From CAYMSA01 sp964392965 (GTDB lineage: Bacteria; Actinomycetota; Coriobacteriia; Anaerosomatales; Anaerosomataceae), in NCBI GenBank assembly GCA_964392965.1, contig CAYMSA010000059.1, forward strand, positions 1 through 10,475: a stretch of 10,475 nt of DNA, given 5' to 3'. Both the position numbers and the translations under genes were made by a program. This document shows positions 7,635 to 10,475 of this stretch, piece by piece. The notes below the pieces were generated by a model, which was not told the DNA's origin, ran no database searches, and saw only the letters and a program-made list of their open reading frames with translations. The stretch's first letter is position 1; each line of letters begins with the position of its first letter.

Positions 7635-8375
7635 TCAGCGCCAGACCGTCTCGGGAACAGCCATCGGAATCGGATCCACCGAGCCCGTCACCGAGGAGAT
7701 CTCAAACGCGTACGACGGCCGTGACTCATCGAAGCGGTGTCGCAGATCGATGTGCGCCCAGTCGTCCGGCGCTACCATTATGTGCCACTCCAAGTGCAGC
7801 TCCCACTCCTCGGAGAAGAAGAGGTAGTGCGAGACCACCAACCACTGCGGGCTCACCATCGTGCCCGTCCATTCCGTGTCACGCGTGATGCCGAGCTCGG
7901 GACGGTTCGCCTCGAGCCAGGGCACGAATCGCTCGAGCAGCTCCGTGGCGTATTCGGCGCGGTCGTCCTCGCCCTCCACGACCTCGAAGCTCACGACCTC
8001 GGAGGCGACGAGGTCACCGCGGGTCCCGGTGATCGTCACGGCAACCGACGAACCGACCGCCGAGTTCTCGGGAACCACTACGACTTCGGCCACCCTGCCC
8101 GGAACGAGGTCCGCCTCGAGCACGGTCACGGTCGCCTTGGTGGCATCGGCGGTGAGCAGCACTGCGTCACCGTCAGCCGCCGGATCCTCGTCCACCGTCA
8201 CCAGGAACACGCACTGTTGCCCCCCGATCGCGTGCCCGTTGAGCTGCTGGGGCAGCACTGTCATCTCGAACGGGTCGGCGTCCCCACCCTGCGTGCAGGC
8301 AGCCAGCACGGTCGCGAGTGCCAGCGCGAGCGCAGCGGCGAGGAGCGAGACCTTTGGAGGATTCGGACGTCTCAT
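7635..8375 (-). CDS. Putative lipoprotein of unknown function
   Basis: I do not recognise a family. The 246-aa product starts with a lipoprotein signal peptide: basic residues in MRRPNPPKVS, a hydrophobic Ala/Leu stretch to about residue 23, and the lipobox LAAC with the acylated cysteine at C27. It is therefore probably anchored on the outer face of the cytoplasmic membrane. Residues about 36-134 alternate polar and Val/Thr-rich stretches like a beta-sandwich or Ig-like domain. Residues 138-156 look helical. The last 90 residues are rich in tryptophan and other aromatics (W169, W178, W191, W197, W206, W245). The start is ATG at 8375-8373, preceded by AAGGAGA (8387-8381) 5 bases upstream. The in-frame ATG at 8456 would bury the signal peptide and was not used. 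The gene is divergent from the transporter gene and codirectional with the tRNA downstream of it. Confidence 0.85.
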   Translation of the reverse strand: MRRPNPPKVSLLAAALALALATVLAACTQGGDADPFEMTVLPQQLNGHAIGGQQCVFLVTVDEDPAADGDAVLLTADATKATVTVLEADLVPGRVAEVVVVPENSAVGSSVAVTITGTRGDLVASEVVSFEVVEGEDDRAEYATELLERFVPWLEANRPELGITRDTEWTGTMVSPQWLVVSHYLFFSEEWELHLEWHIMVAPDDWAHIDLRHRFDESRPSYAFEISSVTGSVDPIPMAVPETVWR

Positions 8376-8486
8376 CGGAGTCTCCTTCAGCGCGGAACCC
8401 GACGCAGGACCGGGACATGAACCCGGAAGAACCACCGCGCAAGACTCTATTCCCACGCCGGGGGTCGCCGGTGCGCCTGTGGTCGC

Positions 8487-8514
8487 TTCACAAAGCTGAA
8501 CGGTTCGGTACTAT
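8487..8514 (+). promoter_or_regulatory. Candidate promoter of the EamA transporter gene
   Basis: TTCACA at 8487-8492 (5 of 6 matches to TTGACA) and TACTAT at 8509-8514 (4 of 6 to TATAAT) are separated by 16 bases. The predicted transcription start near 8521 would give a leader of about 94 bases and would fall inside the first copy of a 16-bp tandem repeat. This lies in the 239-base divergent intergenic region between the lipoprotein gene (8375) and the transporter gene (8615). I could not identify a convincing promoter for the lipoprotein gene in the same region. Confidence 0.45.
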
Positions 8515-8517
8515 GGG

Positions 8518-8549
8518 GGCAGCCTCGCACTGAGGCAGCCTCGCACCTA
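8518..8549 (+). repeat. 16-bp tandem direct duplication in the transporter leader
   Basis: GGCAGCCTCGCAC occurs at 8518-8530 and again at 8534-8546. With the following three bases (TGA and CTA) the units are 16 bp and match at 14 positions. They lie just downstream of the candidate -10 box. This may be a recent slippage duplication, or a paired operator or RNA element. Nothing in the sequence decides between these. Confidence 0.85.
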
Positions 8550-8614
8550 GACCGCCGAGTGGGGACGCAGCTCGAGTCCGACAAGACGATCGACATCGGA
8601 GGGGGACCTGTCCA

Positions 8615-9487
8615 GTGAGCGACCGTAGGCGCGGCTTCATGCTGGTGACTCTGTCTGCCATCTTCTACTCGTCCCTCGGCATCATCGCGCGGTACATCTA
8701 CATGACCGGGCTCGAGATGGAGCTCGTCACGCTCATGCGATTCCTCGCTACGATTATCCTGCTCGGCATCTTCTGGCTATTCGACCGCAAACGCCCACTC
8801 ATGACATTCGCACCCGCGGTGCTCTTCCAGGGGCTCTTCTTCGTGGCCGCTGCGCTCTTCTACTTCTTCGCCGTCAAACATCTCTCGGCGGGGCTCGCCA
8901 CGGTGATCATGTTCGCCCATCCAGCACTCGTGGCCCTCTTCGCGGTCATCATCTACCGCGAGAAGATCACGCCCAAGCAGGTCACAGGACTCATCCTCGC
9001 GCTGCTCGGTCTGTTCTTCATCTCCGGACTGCTCATCGATGGCGCGGTGCAGCTCTCGGCACTCGGTCTGCTCTTCGCGATCCTGTGTGCAGTGACCTAC
9101 GGCTTCTACGTGCTGCTCGGACAGCACACCGTGAAGAAGGACGGTGTCTGGACGATCACCTTCACGGTCTCGCTCATGGGCCTCGTGATCTCGGCGATCA
9201 TGTTCAACAGCAGCATCCCGCTGCTGGTGACGCTCACTCCCTACCAGGTCCTGCTTGGCTTCGGCATGGCGCTCCTCGGCACCATCCTGCCGGTCGTGCT
9301 GTTCCTCAAGGGCGTCAAGCTCATCGGCGCATCGACGGGATCGATCATCAGCATGTCGGAGATCCCCTTCTCGCTCGTCATGGCGTTCCTCATCCTCGGT
9401 GAGGTCGTGACACCGCTGCAGATCCTCGGCACCGCCCTCATCGCGGTCGCGACCGTGCTGGCGATGACAGGTGCGAAGAAGCGGTAG
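8615..9487 (+). CDS. EamA / drug-metabolite transporter (DMT) family permease
   Basis: Inner-membrane permease of the DMT superfamily. Members export amino acids, metabolites or drugs, and the substrate cannot be told from this sequence. The 290-aa protein has two EamA repeats of about five helices each (roughly residues 7-140 and 149-286), giving about ten membrane segments. The second repeat ends in the family pattern SEIPFSLVMAFLILGE at 248-263, followed by a final hydrophobic helix. The basic N-terminus (RRR at 4-6) and basic C-terminus (KKR) suggest that both ends are cytoplasmic. The start is GTG at 8615, 8 bases after a strong Shine-Dalgarno, GGAGGGGGA at 8598-8606. The first internal ATG (8640) would cut into the first helix. 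It is a single-gene unit, divergent from the lipoprotein gene, and its stop is 15 bases from the stop of the convergent reductase-like gene. Confidence 0.92.
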   Translation: MSDRRRGFMLVTLSAIFYSSLGIIARYIYMTGLEMELVTLMRFLATIILLGIFWLFDRKRPLMTFAPAVLFQGLFFVAAALFYFFAVKHLSAGLATVIMFAHPALVALFAVIIYREKITPKQVTGLILALLGLFFISGLLIDGAVQLSALGLLFAILCAVTYGFYVLLGQHTVKKDGVWTITFTVSLMGLVISAIMFNSSIPLLVTLTPYQVLLGFGMALLGTILPVVLFLKGVKLIGASTGSIISMSEIPFSLVMAFLILGEVVTPLQILGTALIAVATVLAMTGAKKR

Positions 9488-9502
9488 GGGCACCCTCGCC
9501 TG

Positions 9503-10258
9503 CTACCCGCCGACGGTACCCAGGCTCTGTGCCCCATCCGGGACCTCACGTCTGCGCTGCGTGCACGCCCTTCTGACGCGCAGGACCCCGTAGAGCAGGA
9601 AGACCACGGTGTAGATGAGGATCCTCGTCAACGCCTCGGCCGAGCCGGACAGGGCCGGCGCCAGAAGCACCAGGAACAGGTGCACGTAGATGAGTCCGAA
9701 GAACGGGTAGGCGAGCAACTGCACTCGTTTCCACGTCCGCGCGTTCATGCACCGCCGCACGGCCCTGAACGACGTGACGGTGAGTGCGGCGAGAAATACC
9801 AGCAGAACGGCCGAGATCAAGAAGGAGGCTGCTCTGCTCGGCGGCACTCCACCCAGGTCGCCCAGGACGCGCCCGAGGTACGGTAGATGGGGAACCGCAT
9901 GACCAAGCACGAGGATCGCGGCGACTACGGAGAGCTCGCCACGGATGGGCATGAGGTGCCGGCGGACACGAGAGCCTTCGCCGAGCACGCCCACGAACAT
10001 GACGATCACCAGAAGCGCCTGTGCGAGCAGACACCGCTGTACGAACACGAGGAGACCTGCCCAGACAAGAGGCGGCAGTGGATTCGCATAACCGTACAGG
10101 AGCAGGAGATCGAGCACGACGGCGATCGCGTAGAAGGGTATCGGATGGGTCTTGAGCGTCCTCCCGAATAGCGCGATGAACGCACCGGCTATCAGAAGCG
10201 CGACCAGGATCATCATGGTGATCGACCTCGCTATCTCCTGCTGCAACGGTCTCGGCAT
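9503..10258 (-). CDS. Ferric-reductase-like (MsrQ/YedZ-like) transmembrane protein
   Basis: A 251-aa integral membrane protein with about seven hydrophobic helices (near residues 14-32, 41-57, 64-92, 108-127, 143-163, 180-200, 209-227). The GHAVPHLPYL segment with H120 and H124, and TWKRVQLLAYPFFGLIYVH with H193, resemble the haem b-binding helices of ferric-reductase-like and MsrQ proteins, which pass electrons across the membrane. Where relatives commonly have a histidine after WKRL, this protein has Q180. No flavin- or NADH-binding domain is fused, and no msrP-like partner is adjacent, so the redox partner is unknown. The start is ATG at 10258. It has only a weak Shine-Dalgarno, and M15 at 10216, preceded by GAGG, is an alternative. 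The gene is convergent with the transporter gene. The family assignment is by motif only. Confidence 0.65.
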   Translation of the reverse strand: MPRPLQQEIARSITMMILVALLIAGAFIALFGRTLKTHPIPFYAIAVVLDLLLLYGYANPLPPLVWAGLLVFVQRCLLAQALLVIVMFVGVLGEGSRVRRHLMPIRGELSVVAAILVLGHAVPHLPYLGRVLGDLGGVPPSRAASFLISAVLLVFLAALTVTSFRAVRRCMNARTWKRVQLLAYPFFGLIYVHLFLVLLAPALSGSAEALTRILIYTVVFLLYGVLRVRRACTQRRREVPDGAQSLGTVGG

Positions 10259-10285
10259 GACCGACGATCGGGGTTCACGGCACCG

Positions 10286-10291
10286 ACTATC
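10286..10291 (-). promoter_or_regulatory. Weak candidate -10 box upstream of the reductase-like gene
   Basis: The minus strand reads GATAGT at 10291-10286 (4 of 6 to TATAAT), with TTCCGC 18 bases upstream as a poor -35. It would give a leader of about 20 bases before the ATG at 10258. The 217-base stretch from 10259 to the window end holds no gene I can support. Apart from this box it contains only the repeats near the right edge. Confidence 0.2.
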
Positions 10292-10416
10292 GTCGAAGGG
10301 GACTCTCTTGCGGAAGACAGATCGCCCTGGAGACCCCTACCGAGCACGCTAGAACGCTCCCTGCGGTTGGGCAACGGTGTTCCGGAAGGCCGAGAAAGCC
10401 GCAATAACGCCGCCGA

Positions 10417-10475
10417 CGACTGTCGCAGTCGCGTCAATATGTCACCCCTGCCGCTAAGTAGAAGTGTCACCCTGT
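10417..10475. repeat. Palindrome and TGTCACCC direct repeats; possible insertion-sequence end
   Basis: CGACTG-TCG-CAGTCG at 10417-10431 is a perfect 6-bp inverted repeat. TGTCACCC occurs at 10440-10447 and again at 10465-10472, 25 bases apart, with TGTCGCAG also at 10421. Repeated TGTCA-type boxes spaced by about 20-25 bp next to a stretch such as CTAAGTAGAAGTGTCACC are reminiscent of the multiple terminal repeats of IS21-family elements. The body of any such element would lie beyond 10475. No transposase is visible here, so the identity is a guess. Confidence 0.35.

Noticed and set aside
8410..8426. Short inverted repeat CCGGG/CCCGG in the lipoprotein leader
   Set aside because: A 5-bp GC stem is common by chance in this DNA. 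There is no T tract or other sign of function.
8376..8456. N-terminal extension of the lipoprotein gene to the ATG at 8456
   Set aside because: It would put 27 residues ahead of a proper lipoprotein signal peptide. The ATG at 8375 has AAGGAGA at good spacing.
10231..10470. A 79-codon minus-strand open frame starting inside the TGTCACCC repeats
   Set aside because: It overlaps the start of the reductase-like gene, has no Shine-Dalgarno and no domain, and its first codons are the repeat itself.
1..10475. CRISPR array, toxin-antitoxin pair, phage genes or defence system
   Set aside because: There are no regularly spaced repeats of CRISPR length and no recognisable cas, toxin, phage or defence proteins in any supported gene.

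Overview
The window is high-GC bacterial chromosome with dense, tightly spaced genes. The gene order (tRNA-Leu, tig, clpP, clpX, then valS, folC), a class II tRNA with an encoded CCA end, frequent GTG/TTG starts with strong purine-rich Shine-Dalgarno sites, and the protein sequences fit a high-GC Gram-positive. A Coriobacteriia-type actinobacterium is my best guess. The taxonomy is an inference from gene order and protein style, not from a marker search.

Layout. The left 7.5 kb is a minus-strand housekeeping block. Read in the direction of transcription it is: tRNA-Leu(UAG) (7547-7463), trigger factor tig (7402-6104), clpP (6101-5487) and clpX (5477-4224), followed by an intrinsic terminator (4181-4144). 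A second unit follows with its own -10 box: valS (4087-1442) and folC (1441-98), which abut with no spacer. Beyond folC, at 1-97, there is a promoter-like -10 element and a purine-rich ribosome-binding-like stretch pointing out of the window, so another minus-strand gene probably starts just past the left edge.

The right 2.9 kb is less conserved. A minus-strand gene encodes a lipoprotein of unknown function (8375-7635). A divergent plus-strand gene encodes a ten-helix EamA/DMT-family transporter (8615-9487), with a 16-bp tandem duplication in its leader. Convergent to it is a minus-strand gene for a seven-helix, ferric-reductase-like membrane protein (10258-9503). The right edge (about 10417-10475) carries a small palindrome and two TGTCACCC direct repeats, which look like the outer end of an insertion sequence (IS21-like is my guess) whose body lies outside the window.

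How the genes work together. Trigger factor meets nascent chains at the ribosome. ClpX unfolds proteins and feeds them to ClpP for degradation. Their co-transcription is a classic protein quality-control operon, here apparently led by a tRNA gene. ValRS charges tRNA-Val, and FolC makes and polyglutamylates folates. These two are paired by genomic tradition rather than by pathway. I found no novel defence, mobile or biosynthetic system. The items most worth following up are the orphan lipoprotein, the reductase-like protein that lacks one expected haem-ligand histidine, the duplicated leader of the transporter gene, and the possible insertion-sequence end.
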